From NCBI GenBank assembly GCA_003241895.1, contig QBLY01000005.1, positions 87,641 to 151,640 on the forward strand: a stretch of DNA of 64,000 nucleotides, in the 5' to 3' direction. Positions within the stretch are counted from its first letter, which is position 1, and the number at the start of each line of letters is the position of its first letter. The notes below the pieces were generated by a model that was given only the letters and a program-made list of their open reading frames with translations, had not been told where the DNA came from and made no database searches. Made by a program: the position numbers and the translations under genes. Source of the stretch: Lysobacteraceae bacterium (GTDB lineage: Bacteria > Pseudomonadota > Gammaproteobacteria > Xanthomonadales > Xanthomonadaceae). Below, piece after piece: positions 30,038 through 40,655 of the stretch.

Positions 30038-30063
30038 GAAGGCCCGCGTTCGCGCGGGCCTTC
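30038..30063 (+). terminator. Intrinsic terminator
   Basis: GAAGGCCCGCG (30038-30048) pairs with CGCGGGCCTTC (30053-30063) around a TTCG tetraloop, followed by TTGTTT. It ends the DUF6491-like transcript and, read in reverse, lies just past the yggX stop, so it is probably shared by both convergent units. Confidence 0.8.
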
Positions 30064-30068
30064 TTGTT

Positions 30069-30341
30069 TCAGGCCTCCGGCGGCACGTACCCGGCGGGCT
30101 TTTCGGCGCCGTCGCCGAACAGGAACTTTTCCATCTCGACCTCCAGGAACGCCCGGTGCTTGGGGTCCATCGGCGACAGTCGGTTCTCGTTGATCAGCAT
30201 CGTCTGGTGCGCAAGCCACTGCTGCCAGGCCTCGCGGCTGATCTCGGCGAACACACGTTTGCCCATCGGGCCGGGCCAGGGTACGAAGGCCAGGCCTTCG
30301 GCGTCGCGCTGGAGTTTGTGGCAGTACACGGTGCGGGTCAT
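30069..30341 (-). CDS. yggX: Fe(2+)-trafficking / oxidative damage protection protein YggX
   Basis: A 90-residue protein, the standard YggX length, beginning [35 protein letters not shown] with the conserved Cys7. The family protects Fe-S clusters from oxidation. Its ATG overlaps the mutY stop (30338-30341), a conserved pairing of a repair glycosylase with an Fe-S cluster and an iron-trafficking protein. Last gene of the ftsY-AsmA-like-mutY-yggX unit. Confidence 0.96.
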   Translation of the reverse strand: MTRTVYCHKLQRDAEGLAFVPWPGPMGKRVFAEISREAWQQWLAHQTMLINENRLSPMDPKHRAFLEVEMEKFLFGDGAEKPAGYVPPEA

Positions 30342-31375
30342 GGCGTCAGGCTTCCCAGTAGTTTCTTGACGGGCGCGGGCAGGCCCACGTCGGCGAGTTG
30401 GTCGAACGGCTGCCAGCGCAGGTCGTCGTGCTGCGCGACGCCGGCGTCGGCGATCCGCCAGCCCAGCGGCTCGATGTGCAGGCGATAGTGGCTGAAGGTG
30501 TGCTCTATCGGCGGCAGGGGATCGGCGGCGTCGAAATCGGCGCCGGCGTGGCGCGCCACGAAGGCGCGGGCTTGGTCGTGGTCGCCGGCTTCGGGCAGCG
30601 ACCACAGGCCCGACCACACGCCGGTGGGCGGCCGCCTTGCCAGCAGCACGTGGCCGCGTGAATCGCGCAGCAGCAGCATCAGCGTGCGCCGCTGGGGCAG
30701 CGGCTTGCCGGGCTTGGCTTCGGGCAGTTGTTCGACCAGCCCTTCCCGGCGCGCCACGCAGCCGTCCTGCAGGGGACAAAGCACGCAGGCCGGGTCGTGG
30801 CGCGTGCACAGGGTGGCGCCGAAATCCATGATGGCCTGGGTGTAGTCGGCCAGCCGCGCCTGCGGCAGGTGGTCTTCGGCGATCGCCCACAGCTGCTTCT
30901 CGACCGCGCTGCCGCCAGGCCAGCCGCCAATGCCGTGGAAGCGGCACAGCGTGCGCTTGACGTTGCCGTCCAAGATGGCGAAGCGCAGCCCGTGCGCCTG
31001 CGCCAGGATGGCGCCGGCCGTGCTGCGGCCGATACCGGGCAGGGCGGTGAGCTGGTCGAGTTCGCGCGGCAGCTCGCCGCCGTGTTTCTCCACGCACACC
31101 TGCGCGGCCTTGTGCAGGTTGCGGGCGCGGGCGTAGTAGCCCAGGCCCGCCCATAGCGCATGCACCTTGTCGGTGTCGGCGGCGGCCAGGTCGGGCAGGG
31201 TGGGCAGCGCTTCGAGGAAGCGCGCGTAGTAGGGAATCACCGTCTGTACCTGGGTCTGCTGCAGCATGATTTCCGAAAGCCACACGCGATAGGGCGTGCG
31301 TGGATGCTGCCACGGCAAGTCATGGCGTCCGTCGCGGTCGAACCAATCGAGCAGCGTATCGGCGAACGCGCTCAC
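30338..31375 (-). CDS. mutY: A/G-specific adenine DNA glycosylase MutY
   Basis: Removes A mispaired with 8-oxoguanine. 345 residues. Catalytic Glu35 in [10 protein letters not shown], a helix-hairpin-helix [13 protein letters not shown] (111-123), the conserved Asp136 in ILDGNVKRT, and a [4Fe-4S] motif C190-x6-C197-x2-C200-x5-C206. The C-terminal Nudix-like domain (about 230-340, [19 protein letters not shown]) recognises 8-oxoG. Stop and start codons overlap with yggX downstream and with the AsmA-like gene upstream, indicating an operon. Confidence 0.97.
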   Translation of the reverse strand: MSAFADTLLDWFDRDGRHDLPWQHPRTPYRVWLSEIMLQQTQVQTVIPYYARFLEALPTLPDLAAADTDKVHALWAGLGYYARARNLHKAAQVCVEKHGGELPRELDQLTALPGIGRSTAGAILAQAHGLRFAILDGNVKRTLCRFHGIGGWPGGSAVEKQLWAIAEDHLPQARLADYTQAIMDFGATLCTRHDPACVLCPLQDGCVARREGLVEQLPEAKPGKPLPQRRTLMLLLRDSRGHVLLARRPPTGVWSGLWSLPEAGDHDQARAFVARHAGADFDAADPLPPIEHTFSHYRLHIEPLGWRIADAGVAQHDDLRWQPFDQLADVGLPAPVKKLLGSLTP

Positions 31376-32535
31376 GGCTTCGGCTCGGGTTCGGCCGGTG
31401 CGTCTTCTTCGATCTGGATGCTGACGCCCTCCAGCGTGGCGCCGGCAATTTCAACGCTGGGCGTGGACAGGGTGCCCACCAGCGGTGGCAGCGGCGTTGC
31501 GGCCGCCGCGTCGATCCACGTGGTCACTTCAGCTACGACGAAGCGGCCTTCGAAGCGCGTTTCGTCGCGAACCACGGCCAGCGCCACCGGCGCACTGAAA
31601 TCATCCGCGCCTTCGTACGTGATTGTGTAAGCCAGGGGCGACGTGGACGCCGACATCGGCGCGGGCAAAGTGGGCCAGCCTTCGGGCCACTCCTTGATGG
31701 TGCCTTTGAAGCTGGCGCTGACGGCGTCGGCGAAGACAACATGGCCGCTGGCATCAAGGTTGGGCAGGGGCGACTGCGAGGTCAGCACCAGGGCGGACAC
31801 GTCCAGCCGGGTAGCTTTATCGCCGGAATCGAAGCGACCGGCGGTGGCAAGCACCCAGGGCACGTCCAGGCCGTCGCTGCGCAGCTGGCCTTTCCCGGCC
31901 AATTCATAGTCCGACGCCAAGCTGGCGGTGGCCAGGTTTGCAGTGATGTCGAACTCCACGACGGTCTCGGCCTGGCTGAACCTGCCGGCCGCCGCGGCGC
32001 GCACCGGCTCGCCGTTGCGCAACTCGGGAAGGTCCAGCTGCAGTGCCTCCAGCCGCCAGCTGCCGCCGACCACGCTGCCGTCCTGCACGTGCAGGCCATC
32101 GGTCAGCGTTGGCAGTTCGAACGGCGCCGGCGGACGCGATGCCTGCCAGTCGGAAAGCGCGGCCAGGTCCAGCGCCGGGCGCTGCAGCGCGATGCGCGTG
32201 ATCACCAGCGACTCGCCGCCCGTGATCGTGTCCCAAGGCAACGACACTTCGGCGCGCACGGCGGTCAGCAGCGGCGCCGCGGCGCCGGGCTGGCGCACGG
32301 TGAGGTTGGGCAGCACAAGACGCGGCTCTGGACGCAGCGCGTATTCGGGCGTGCCGTTGATGGTGAGTTCCAGCCCCAGCGTGTTGCCGGCGCGCTCCAG
32401 CACCAGCGCCGTCAGTCGGTTGGGTTCAAGCGCGCGGTTAACCCACCATCCGCCCGCGGCCAGAAGCACCGCGAGGATCGCCAGCACCCATGGCCAGCGT
32501 CGGCGTCGCGCGGGCTTCGCCGTCGCCGTGGTCAT
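31372..32535 (-). CDS. AsmA-like membrane-anchored periplasmic protein
   Basis: A 387-residue protein with an Arg-rich start (MTTATAKPARRRR), one membrane helix (about 15-33) and a periplasmic beta-rich domain of the AsmA N-terminal type (LGLELTINGTPEYALRPEPRLVLPNLTV). It is shorter than the AsmA protein at 21965-23959 and lacks its C-terminal region. Four-base overlap with mutY and directly adjacent to ftsY (no gap), so probably cotranscribed. Precise function unknown. Confidence 0.75.
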   Translation of the reverse strand: MTTATAKPARRRRWPWVLAILAVLLAAGGWWVNRALEPNRLTALVLERAGNTLGLELTINGTPEYALRPEPRLVLPNLTVRQPGAAAPLLTAVRAEVSLPWDTITGGESLVITRIALQRPALDLAALSDWQASRPPAPFELPTLTDGLHVQDGSVVGGSWRLEALQLDLPELRNGEPVRAAAAGRFSQAETVVEFDITANLATASLASDYELAGKGQLRSDGLDVPWVLATAGRFDSGDKATRLDVSALVLTSQSPLPNLDASGHVVFADAVSASFKGTIKEWPEGWPTLPAPMSASTSPLAYTITYEGADDFSAPVALAVVRDETRFEGRFVVAEVTTWIDAAAATPLPPLVGTLSTPSVEIAGATLEGVSIQIEEDAPAEPEPKP

Positions 32536-33609
32536 TCACTCACCCAGCGCGCCGGGCAGCAGCGCGTCAACGAAGCCCTCGGGATCGAACACGCGCAGGT
32601 CTTCGGTTTTTTCGCCCAGGCCGATGAAGCGGATGGGTATACCGAACTCGCGGGCCAGCGCGAACACCACGCCGCCCTTGGCGGTGCCGTCCAGTTTGGT
32701 CACCACCAGGCCCGTCACCTGCACCGCGGCGTGGAACTGGCGCAGCTGGTTGAGCGCGTTCTGGCCGGTGGTGCCGTCGATCACCAGCAGCACTTCGTGC
32801 GGCGCGCTCGCATCGACCTTGGCGATGACGCGGCGGATCTTGCCCAGCTCGGCCATCAGGCCCTGCTGGGTGTGCAGGCGGCCGGCGGTATCGGCGATCA
32901 GGATGTCCATGCCGCGCGCCTTGGCCGCCTGGATGCCGTCGTAGGCCACCGAAGCGGCGTCGGCGTTCTGGCCCTGGGCGATCACGGGCACGTTGTTGCG
33001 TTCGCCCCACACCTGCAGCTGCTGCACGGCGGCGGCGCGGAAGGTGTCGCCGGCGGCCAGCATCAGGCTGTGGCCGTCCAGCTGGAAGCGGTGCGCCAGT
33101 TTGCCGATGGTGGTGGTCTTGCCCACGCCGTTCACGCCCACGGTGAGGATGACGAAGGGCTTGGCCGCTTCGTCGATCACCAGCGGTTTGGCAACGGGCT
33201 TGAGGATGGCCAGCAGGTCGTTGCGCAGCGCGGTGAGCAGGGCCTGGGCGTCGGCGAATTCGCGCGCCTTCATGCGCTTGCGCAGCCGCTCGATGATCTG
33301 CGTGGTGGCGGGCATGCCGACGTCGGCGCTGATCAGCGCGGTTTCCACTTCGTCCAGCAGGTCTTCGTCCAGCTTGGGGTTGCGCGAGAACAGCCCGCCC
33401 AGGCTGCGGGCGAACAGGCTGCCGCCCAGCGTACCGCGCATGGCTTCGCGGCCCTGCGCGAGTTCGATCTCGGCGCGCGCGGCTTTCTCTTCCTGGTGCG
33501 TGGTGAAGGCGCGCGCAAGGTCGTCGGGGCTGAAGCCCGTGCGTGCGGGCGCCTCGGCGGGTTTGGCCGGGGCGGGCTTGTCGGGTTTTTTCTTCAGGAA
33601 ATCGAACAT
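32536..33609 (-). CDS. ftsY: Signal recognition particle receptor FtsY
   Basis: A 357-residue SRP GTPase that docks SRP-bound ribosomes at the inner membrane. A short charged A domain (KKKPDKPAPAKPAEAP...), the N four-helix bundle, then the G domain: P-loop GVNGVGKTT at 158-166, DTFRAAAVQQL, DTAGR at 240-244 and TKLDG at 304-308. First gene of a minus-strand operon; the neighbouring divergent rsmD is the classical arrangement. Confidence 0.98.
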   Translation of the reverse strand: MFDFLKKKPDKPAPAKPAEAPARTGFSPDDLARAFTTHQEEKAARAEIELAQGREAMRGTLGGSLFARSLGGLFSRNPKLDEDLLDEVETALISADVGMPATTQIIERLRKRMKAREFADAQALLTALRNDLLAILKPVAKPLVIDEAAKPFVILTVGVNGVGKTTTIGKLAHRFQLDGHSLMLAAGDTFRAAAVQQLQVWGERNNVPVIAQGQNADAASVAYDGIQAAKARGMDILIADTAGRLHTQQGLMAELGKIRRVIAKVDASAPHEVLLVIDGTTGQNALNQLRQFHAAVQVTGLVVTKLDGTAKGGVVFALAREFGIPIRFIGLGEKTEDLRVFDPEGFVDALLPGALGE

Positions 33610-33665
33610 CGCGCTGCTTTCGCGGACAATGGGCCGATGTTACCACCCGGCCCCCGGACTCCCCG

Positions 33666-34786
<1,121 letters not shown>

Positions 34787-34812
34787 GACCCACTCACACA
34801 AGAGGTGTTGCC

Positions 34813-35316
34813 ATGAACCGTATTTTTGCCCCGATCGCCGTCCTGCTTGCCCTTACCGTCCTTCCCGGCTGCAAGAAAGCCGAGGAGCCCGCCAAGGTCG
34901 AGGCCCCGCTGGTTGCGCCCACCGGCGATGACGATGCCGCATGGAAGGAATACCTGGGCCGCGTGGTCAATGCCAACCAGGCCGGCGTCACCGACCGCAT
35001 CTTCCCGTACTACCTGCCCAACAACAGCAGTGAGCCGGTCGAAGGCGACCAGGACGGCCTCACCCAGTACGACCGCCAGCTCGAGAACGTCACCGCCGTG
35101 GTGCAGCGCACCGTGCTGCCGGGCAACATGCTGGCCTTCGGTTCGCCGGACAGCACCAAGATGGCCGACCTGATCGTTGCCGCCTTCGCCACGCCTGACC
35201 CGAACGCGCTCAAGGGCTCGCAGGTCCTGTTCATCGGCAACACCGCCGACGAGCCCCGGGTGCGGGCTGCGGTGGAAGCTGCCGGCGGCAAGTTCGTCTT
35301 CGTCGAAGTCAAGTGA
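34813..35316 (+). CDS. Putative lipoprotein, function unknown
   Basis: A 167-residue protein with a lipoprotein signal (MNRIFAPIAVLLALTVLPGC, Cys20 acylated); the mature part begins KKAEEPAKVEAP, a flexible linker. The domain contains DDAAWKEYLGRVVNANQAGV and a C-terminal alpha/beta repeat (LFIGNTADEPRVRAAVEAAGGKFVFVEVK). I do not recognise a named family. AGAGG lies about 6 bases upstream. It sits 26 bases after coaD and 46 before the ferredoxin gene, so it may be in their operon. Confidence 0.82.
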   Translation: MNRIFAPIAVLLALTVLPGCKKAEEPAKVEAPLVAPTGDDDAAWKEYLGRVVNANQAGVTDRIFPYYLPNNSSEPVEGDQDGLTQYDRQLENVTAVVQRTVLPGNMLAFGSPDSTKMADLIVAAFATPDPNALKGSQVLFIGNTADEPRVRAAVEAAGGKFVFVEVK

Positions 35317-35362
35317 GTACCGGCATGCGCCCCGGCCAGGTGCCGGGGCGCGTGCACCGCCA

Positions 35363-35620
35363 ATGTCACTCCTGATCAACCAGCTTTGCATCAACTGCGA
35401 CGTCTGCGCCCCGGCCTGTCCCAACGACGCCATCAGCCAGGGCGAGACGATCTATGTGATTGACCCACGCCGATGCACCGAGTGCGTCGGCCACCATGAC
35501 GAACCGCAATGCGTGGTTGTCTGCCCCGTCGAATGCATCGACCTGGACCTGGCGCAACCCGAATCCCGCGAGCAGCTGTTCGCGAAGTACCTGAACCTGC
35601 AGCAGGAGCCCGCCGCGTGA
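35363..35620 (+). CDS. YfhL-type [4Fe-4S] ferredoxin
   Basis: An 85-residue two-cluster ferredoxin. The first motif is CINCDVCAPACP; the second is CTECVGHHDEPQC followed by VVVCPVECI, with the long spacing typical of the YfhL/Alvin family that gives unusually low potential. The downstream ggt GTG start overlaps its stop. It is a conserved neighbour of coaD in gammaproteobacteria. Confidence 0.94.
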   Translation: MSLLINQLCINCDVCAPACPNDAISQGETIYVIDPRRCTECVGHHDEPQCVVVCPVECIDLDLAQPESREQLFAKYLNLQQEPAA

Positions 35621-37320
35621 TTCGTTCCCTGATTCTTGGCCTGTTGCTCTTTTCACCGCTGGCGCTTGCCGATGCACCGGTGCGTACCGATCCGCCGCGC
35701 CAGGCCGCCATCGCCAGTGCCAACGCCTACGCCACCGACGCCGGGCTGGAAGTGCTGGCCAAGGGCGGCAACGCCTTCGACGCCGCCATCGCCGTCAGTG
35801 CGACGCTGGGACTGGTGGAGCCGGAAAGCTCCGGCCTTGGCGGCGGCGGCTTCCTGCTGCTGCACACGGCCAAGGACGGCCGCGACGTATTCGTGGACGC
35901 GCGCGAAAGGGCGCCCATGGCCGCCACCCGCGACATGTTCCTGGACGCGCAGGGCAACGCCAACCGCAAGCTGTCGGTGGACGGCGCGCTGGCGGCCGGC
36001 ATCCCGGGCACGCCTGCGGCACTTCAACACCTGGCCAGCCGCTATGGCCGGCTGCCGCTTGCGCAATCGCTGGCGCCGGCCATCCGCCTGGCGCGCACGG
36101 GCTGGAAATTCGGCCCCAAGAACGCCGCCATGCTGGGCTACCGGCGCGACGCCATCGCCGGCAATGCTGCCGCGGCTGCGCTGTTCCTTCGCAATGGCCA
36201 GGTGCCGGCCCAGGGCACGCTGATGCGCAACGAGGACTACGCGCGCACGCTGGAGCTGATTGCGCGCCAGGGCGCCGACGGCTTCTACCGGGGCGCCTAC
36301 GCCAAGCGCATGGTCGCCGGCGTGCGCAAGGCGGGCGGCATCTGGACCGAGCGCGACCTGGCCGAATACCGCGTGGTGGAGCGCGAGCCGATCCGCATCC
36401 GCCACCGCGGCTTTGAAATCATCACGGCGCCGCCGCCGTCGTCGGGTGGCGTGGCGCTGGCCACCATCCTCAACGTCCTGGACGGCTACGACTACGTCAA
36501 GCTCGACCGCGTCGCGCGCAGCCACGTGGTGGTGGAATCGATGCGCCGCGCCTACCGCGACCGCGCCATCTACCTGGGCGACCCGGACTTCGTGCAGGTT
36601 CCGGTTGCGCTGCTGGTGGGCAAGGACTACGCCGCCGGCCTGCGCGCGGGCATCAACACCGAACGCGCCACGCCCAGCGACATGCTGCCGGGCGTCACGG
36701 TGCCGCCGTCGCGCCCCGACACCACGCACTTCTCGATCATCGACGCGCAAGGCAACCTGGCCGCCGTTACCCAGACCGTGAACCTGCCCTACGGCAATTC
36801 GCTGGTGGTGGCGGGCACGGGCTTCCTGCTCAACAATGAAATGGACGATTTCTCGGTGAAGCCGGGCGTGCCCAATGCGTTCGGCCTGGTGGGCGAGGAC
36901 GCCAACGCGATCGCGCCGGGCAAGCGCCCGCTGTCGTCCATGACGCCGACCTTCCTGCTCGGCAACGACCGCGTGGCCGTGCTGGGCACGCCGGGCGGCA
37001 GCCGCATCGTCACGATGGTGCTGCTGGGCCTGTTCGAACTGATGGACGGCAAGGGTGCGCAGGCCACGGCCGACGCGCCGCGCTTCCACCACCAGTACCT
37101 TCCCGACCAGCTGTCGGCCGAACCCGAGGCGTTCAGCGCCGGGGAAATCGCGGCGCTGAAGGCGCGCGGCCACGACGTGGCCATTGGCGACCGCAGCTGG
37201 GGCAACATGCAGGTGGTGCTGTGGAATCGCGCCACCGGCGAAGTGCAGGCGGGCACCGACGGTCGCTGGAAGGGCGTGGGCAAGGGCTCGTCCACCGAAG
37301 AATCCGCCATCTACCGTTAG
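35617..37320 (+). CDS. ggt: Gamma-glutamyltransferase
   Basis: A 567-residue periplasmic N-terminal-nucleophile hydrolase that cleaves or transfers the gamma-glutamyl group of glutathione. The GTG start at 35617 (AGGAG 9 bases upstream) gives the signal peptide MIRSLILGLLLFSPLALA. The proenzyme self-cleaves before Thr369 in TTHFSIIDAQGN; DPDFVQVP, PLSSMTPTFLL and GTPGGSRI are family motifs binding the glutamyl group. Four-base overlap with the ferredoxin stop. Confidence 0.96.
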   Translation: MIRSLILGLLLFSPLALADAPVRTDPPRQAAIASANAYATDAGLEVLAKGGNAFDAAIAVSATLGLVEPESSGLGGGGFLLLHTAKDGRDVFVDARERAPMAATRDMFLDAQGNANRKLSVDGALAAGIPGTPAALQHLASRYGRLPLAQSLAPAIRLARTGWKFGPKNAAMLGYRRDAIAGNAAAAALFLRNGQVPAQGTLMRNEDYARTLELIARQGADGFYRGAYAKRMVAGVRKAGGIWTERDLAEYRVVEREPIRIRHRGFEIITAPPPSSGGVALATILNVLDGYDYVKLDRVARSHVVVESMRRAYRDRAIYLGDPDFVQVPVALLVGKDYAAGLRAGINTERATPSDMLPGVTVPPSRPDTTHFSIIDAQGNLAAVTQTVNLPYGNSLVVAGTGFLLNNEMDDFSVKPGVPNAFGLVGEDANAIAPGKRPLSSMTPTFLLGNDRVAVLGTPGGSRIVTMVLLGLFELMDGKGAQATADAPRFHHQYLPDQLSAEPEAFSAGEIAALKARGHDVAIGDRSWGNMQVVLWNRATGEVQAGTDGRWKGVGKGSSTEESAIYR

Positions 37321-37357
37321 TCGCCGCAAAGCTGGGCCAATGTGAGGAGCAAGTGCG

Positions 37358-38248
37358 ATGAAACTCTGGTCGATCATGGGTAATTCGCAGCGCCTGGACG
37401 GCGGTGCGATGTTCGGCAACGCGCCGCGAACCATGTGGGCCAAGTGGCTGGCGCCCGATGCAGACAACCGCGTTCCGCTCGCCTGCCGTACGCTTCTGGC
37501 CAGTCCATTGAACGGCAAGGTGGTGCTGTTCGAAGCCGGCATCGGCGCGTTCTTCGACCCGAAGATGCGCGAGCGCTATGGCGTGGTGGAAGAAAACCAC
37601 GTACTGCTCGAATCGCTCGCGAAGGCCGGCTTCTCGCACGAGGACGTGGACGTGGTGGTGCTCAGCCATCTGCACTTCGATCACGCCGGCGGACTGCTGG
37701 CGGCATGGGCTGACGGCGCCGCGCCGGCGCTGCTGTTCCCGAACGCCACGTTCGTGGTTGGCGCCGAGCACTGGCAGCGCGCCCAGCATCCGCACCCGCG
37801 CGACCGCGCCAGCTTCATTCCCGAACTGGCCGGGCTGCTGGAAGCCAGCGGCCGGCTGGAGATAGTGCAGGGCGATCACTGCCGCGCGCTGGGGGACTCG
37901 GTGCGGTTCCACTTCAGCCAGGGCCATACGCCCGGCCTGATGCTGGCCGAGATCGTCGGCCCGACCGACGCGAAGGGCCGCCCGCACGGCGGCCTGGTGT
38001 TCTGCGCCGACCTGGTTCCCGGTCGCCCCTGGGTGCACGTGCCCATCACCATGGGCTACGACCGCTACCCCGAGATGCTGATCGACGAGAAGCGCGCCTT
38101 CCTCGACGACAAGCTCGACCGCAACGTGCACCTGTATTTCACCCACGACCCGGGCTGCGCGCTGGCGCAGGTAACGCGGGACGAGAAGGGAAAATTCGCC
38201 ACCACCCACGAAGTCGCCGAGCTTTCGGCGCGATCCCTGGCCGCTTGA
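37358..38248 (+). CDS. MBL-fold metallo-hydrolase
   Basis: A 296-residue cytosolic metallo-beta-lactamase-fold protein: metal-binding HLHFDH at 104-109, [14 protein letters not shown] (second metal His) and [14 protein letters not shown] (bridging Asp). The fold includes lactonases, glyoxalases and thiol hydrolases, and the substrate is not evident. It begins 37 bases after ggt with GAGGAG upstream; a role near ggt in thiol or peptide metabolism would be only a guess. Confidence 0.88.
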   Translation: MKLWSIMGNSQRLDGGAMFGNAPRTMWAKWLAPDADNRVPLACRTLLASPLNGKVVLFEAGIGAFFDPKMRERYGVVEENHVLLESLAKAGFSHEDVDVVVLSHLHFDHAGGLLAAWADGAAPALLFPNATFVVGAEHWQRAQHPHPRDRASFIPELAGLLEASGRLEIVQGDHCRALGDSVRFHFSQGHTPGLMLAEIVGPTDAKGRPHGGLVFCADLVPGRPWVHVPITMGYDRYPEMLIDEKRAFLDDKLDRNVHLYFTHDPGCALAQVTRDEKGKFATTHEVAELSARSLAA

Positions 38249-38259
38249 GGAGAACCACC

Positions 38260-38673
38260 ATGCACAAGACCCTGCTGATTGCCCTGCTGGCGCTGTCGCC
38301 GGCCGTATCGGCCACCAACTACGGCGAGCCGATGCCCGCCGGCGACACCGTCGCCATCGCCGCTGCCGCCGCCGATCCGGCGGCGCATGCGGGCAAGCCC
38401 CAGCGATTCACCGGCCGCATCACTCAGGTCTGCCAGAAGAAGGGCTGCTGGGTGGTGCTGGAACAGGACGGCCAGTCGGCGCGCGTGATGGCCAAGGACC
38501 ATGGTTTTGCCGTGCCCAAGGACGCCAGCGGCCAGGCCGTCGCCTACGGCGTGCTGGAGATCGAGCCGATCACCCAGGACCACGCCAAGCACCTGGTGGA
38601 GGAGGACGGCGCCAAGGCCCCGGCCGAGGAAGAGCTGCGCATCGTCGCCACGGCCATCGAGATCATCGACTGA
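38260..38673 (+). CDS. DUF4920 periplasmic protein
   Basis: A 137-residue secreted protein with signal peptide MHKTLLIALLALSPAVSA and the DUF4920 core: FTGRITQVCQKKGCWVVLEQ, with two Cys spaced C-x4-C, then ARVMAKDHGFAVPKDASGQ. The Cys pair and OB-like fold suggest a small metal- or redox-active domain; biochemical function is not established. GAGGAGA precedes ATG 38260; an alternative start at 38245 overlaps the MBL stop. Confidence 0.85.
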   Translation: MHKTLLIALLALSPAVSATNYGEPMPAGDTVAIAAAAADPAAHAGKPQRFTGRITQVCQKKGCWVVLEQDGQSARVMAKDHGFAVPKDASGQAVAYGVLEIEPITQDHAKHLVEEDGAKAPAEEELRIVATAIEIID

Positions 38674-38681
38674 AGCGTACG

Positions 38682-38717
38682 CTGTAACGTCGCTGTTACC
38701 TGATCTTGTTCTGATAC
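38682..38717 (+). promoter_or_regulatory. PHO-box-like direct repeat and -10 element upstream of phoX
   Basis: CTGTAAC (38682-38688) and CTGTTAC (38693-38699) are 7-base direct repeats separated by 4 bases, the architecture of a PhoB operator (consensus CTGTCAT-N4-CTGTCAC). A -10-like TGATAC follows at 38712-38717, where a PHO box takes the place of the -35. The ATG of phoX is 41 bases past the second repeat. Confidence 0.6.
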
Positions 38718-38740
38718 CGGGTCACGACCCGGAGAGTGAT

Positions 38741-40135
38741 ATGCGCCAAGCCGATGACACCCTGATCTCCCGCCGTCGCCTGCTGCAGGGCGGGCTTGGC
38801 CTAGGCGCGATGGCGCTGGGCCTGGCGCCCGTGGGGCGTCTGCTGGCGAACGCCGGTGCAAGCACGACGGCGCACCCGGGCTATGGCCCGCTGCGGACGG
38901 TGCGCGACCTCAACACCGGCCTGCCGCTGCTCAAGCTGCCCGAGGGGTTCAGCTACACGAGCTTCGGCTGGGCCAACGAATTGATGGCCGACGGCCAGAA
39001 GACGCCCGACAACCACGACGGCATGGGCGTGGTGCGCGCCGATGGCGATGTGCTCACCCTGGTGCGCAACCACGAGGTCAGCGCCGGCTGGGGCAGCTTC
39101 GCGCCGGCGGCCGGCACCTATGACCCGCGCTGCGGCGGCGGCACGTCCACCCTGCGTTTCGACACCCGCACCGCCAAGCTGGTCGATGCGCGCGCCTCGC
39201 TCGGCGGCACCGTCAATAACTGCTCGGGTGGCATCACGCCCTGGGGTACGTGGCTGAGCTGCGAGGAGTTCGTCAGCGCCGCGGGCAACGTCACCCTGGC
39301 CAGCGTCGACCACGTGCTGTCCAAGGACCATGGCTTCGTGTTCGAAGTCCCCGCCGACGGGCTGTCGAAGGCCGAGCCGATCCTTGCCATGGGCCAGTTC
39401 AAGCACGAGGCCGTGACCATCGACCCGGCCACCGGCATTTTCTACCTCACCGAGGACCAGGAGCCCGACGCCGGCTTCTACCGCATGATCCCCACCGTGC
39501 CCGGACAGCCGGTGCGCGGCGGGCGCCTGCAGATGCTCAAGGCGGTGGGTGCGCCCGACCTGCGCTCTGGTCGACGCGTGGGCGAGCGGCTGGCGGTGCA
39601 GTGGGTGGAGATTGAACAGCCTGGCCAGGGCATCGATGCCAGGCGTGGGCCGCGCGGCGTGGTCCGGCAGGGACTGGCCGGCGGCGCGTCCCGGTTCACG
39701 CGGCTCGAGGGCTGCATCGCCGGCGACGGCAAGGTCTACTTCACCGCCACCAACGGCGGCGACGCCGGCTGTGGCCAGGTCTGGGCCTACCATCCGGGTG
39801 CCGAGATACTGGAGCTGGTGTTCGAGTCGCCGGATCCTGCCGTGCTGGATTTCCCGGACAACGTGGTGCTCAGCCCGCGCGGCGGCCTGGTGATCTGCGA
39901 GGACTCCGACCAGGCGGTGCAGCGGCTGTACGGCATGACCGGGGCCGGCGGCCTGTTCGAATTCTGCCGCAACAACGTCCGGCTGGACGGCACCCTGGGC
40001 TTCGCCGGTGATTTCCGCGATTCCGAATGGGCAGGCGCCTGCTTCTCGCCGGACGGGAAGTGGATGTTCGCCAACCTGCAGTCGCCTGGCTTCACGGTGG
40101 CCATCACCGGGCCCTGGCGGGACGGGTTGATCTGA
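38741..40135 (+). CDS. phoX: PhoX-family phosphatase, Tat-exported
   Basis: A 464-residue protein with a twin-arginine signal (ISRRRLLQGGLGLGAMALGL) and the DUF839/PhoX beta-propeller. PhoX enzymes need Fe3+ and Ca2+, and export folded through Tat. Visible features: TPDNHDGMGVVRAD near the N-terminus, VRNHEVSAGWG, NCSGGITPWGTWLSCEEF, FKHEAVTIDPATGIFYLTED and GLVICEDSDQAVQRLYG, typical of PhoX. GGAGAG 8 bases before ATG 38741. A PHO-box-like element upstream suggests induction by phosphate starvation. Confidence 0.9.
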   Translation: MRQADDTLISRRRLLQGGLGLGAMALGLAPVGRLLANAGASTTAHPGYGPLRTVRDLNTGLPLLKLPEGFSYTSFGWANELMADGQKTPDNHDGMGVVRADGDVLTLVRNHEVSAGWGSFAPAAGTYDPRCGGGTSTLRFDTRTAKLVDARASLGGTVNNCSGGITPWGTWLSCEEFVSAAGNVTLASVDHVLSKDHGFVFEVPADGLSKAEPILAMGQFKHEAVTIDPATGIFYLTEDQEPDAGFYRMIPTVPGQPVRGGRLQMLKAVGAPDLRSGRRVGERLAVQWVEIEQPGQGIDARRGPRGVVRQGLAGGASRFTRLEGCIAGDGKVYFTATNGGDAGCGQVWAYHPGAEILELVFESPDPAVLDFPDNVVLSPRGGLVICEDSDQAVQRLYGMTGAGGLFEFCRNNVRLDGTLGFAGDFRDSEWAGACFSPDGKWMFANLQSPGFTVAITGPWRDGLI

Positions 40136-40202
40136 GGCCGGGATTGCATGCCGGCGTTCCAGCGCCGATCATTGTCGATCAATACCGACGCCTGGAAGCC
40201 CC

Positions 40203-40637
40203 ATGATCACCTTGCTCTACGCCGGCCTTTGCACCCTGCTGGTGCTGGTGCTGGCTTTCCGCGTCATAGCCCGCCGCCTGAAGTCGAAGATCGGCATCGG
40301 CGACGGCGGCGATCATGATCTGCAGCGCCGCATCCGGGTGCACGCCAATGCGGTGGAGTACCTCCCGCTGGCGTTGATACTGCTGGGCGGCATGGAGTTG
40401 AACGGTTATCCGAACGCGGTCATCCACGGTTTCGGAGCCACCCTGCTGCTGTCGCGCGTGCTGCATGCCTGGGGCCTGAGCCGCGTCTCGGGGTCCAGCC
40501 CGGGCCGTGCGCTGGGTACGGTGTTGACGCTGCTGCTGATGATCGCGATGGCGCTGTTCGCCATTGCCGGCTTCGCGGCGCCCTATCTGGCCGGCAACGC
40601 CGAGGCCGAAGAAGCCGCCCAGTACGAAGGCGGCTGA
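40203..40637 (+). CDS. MAPEG-family membrane protein
   Basis: A 144-residue protein with four membrane helices. The family motif after helix 1 (LQRRIRVHANAVEYLPLALILLG, with RxHxNxxE as in MAPEG) and RVLHAWGLSRVSG are clear. MAPEG proteins in eukaryotes are glutathione-dependent lipid enzymes; the bacterial substrate is unknown. A Glu/Ala tail ends it. It is 67 bases after phoX, same direction. Confidence 0.88.
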   Translation: MITLLYAGLCTLLVLVLAFRVIARRLKSKIGIGDGGDHDLQRRIRVHANAVEYLPLALILLGGMELNGYPNAVIHGFGATLLLSRVLHAWGLSRVSGSSPGRALGTVLTLLLMIAMALFAIAGFAAPYLAGNAEAEEAAQYEGG

Positions 40638-40655
40638 AACCGTCCCAGGCCGCTT

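Noticed and set aside
35653..37542. 629-codon minus-strand open frame opposite ggt
   Set aside because: Antisense of gamma-glutamyltransferase, with no conserved motif.
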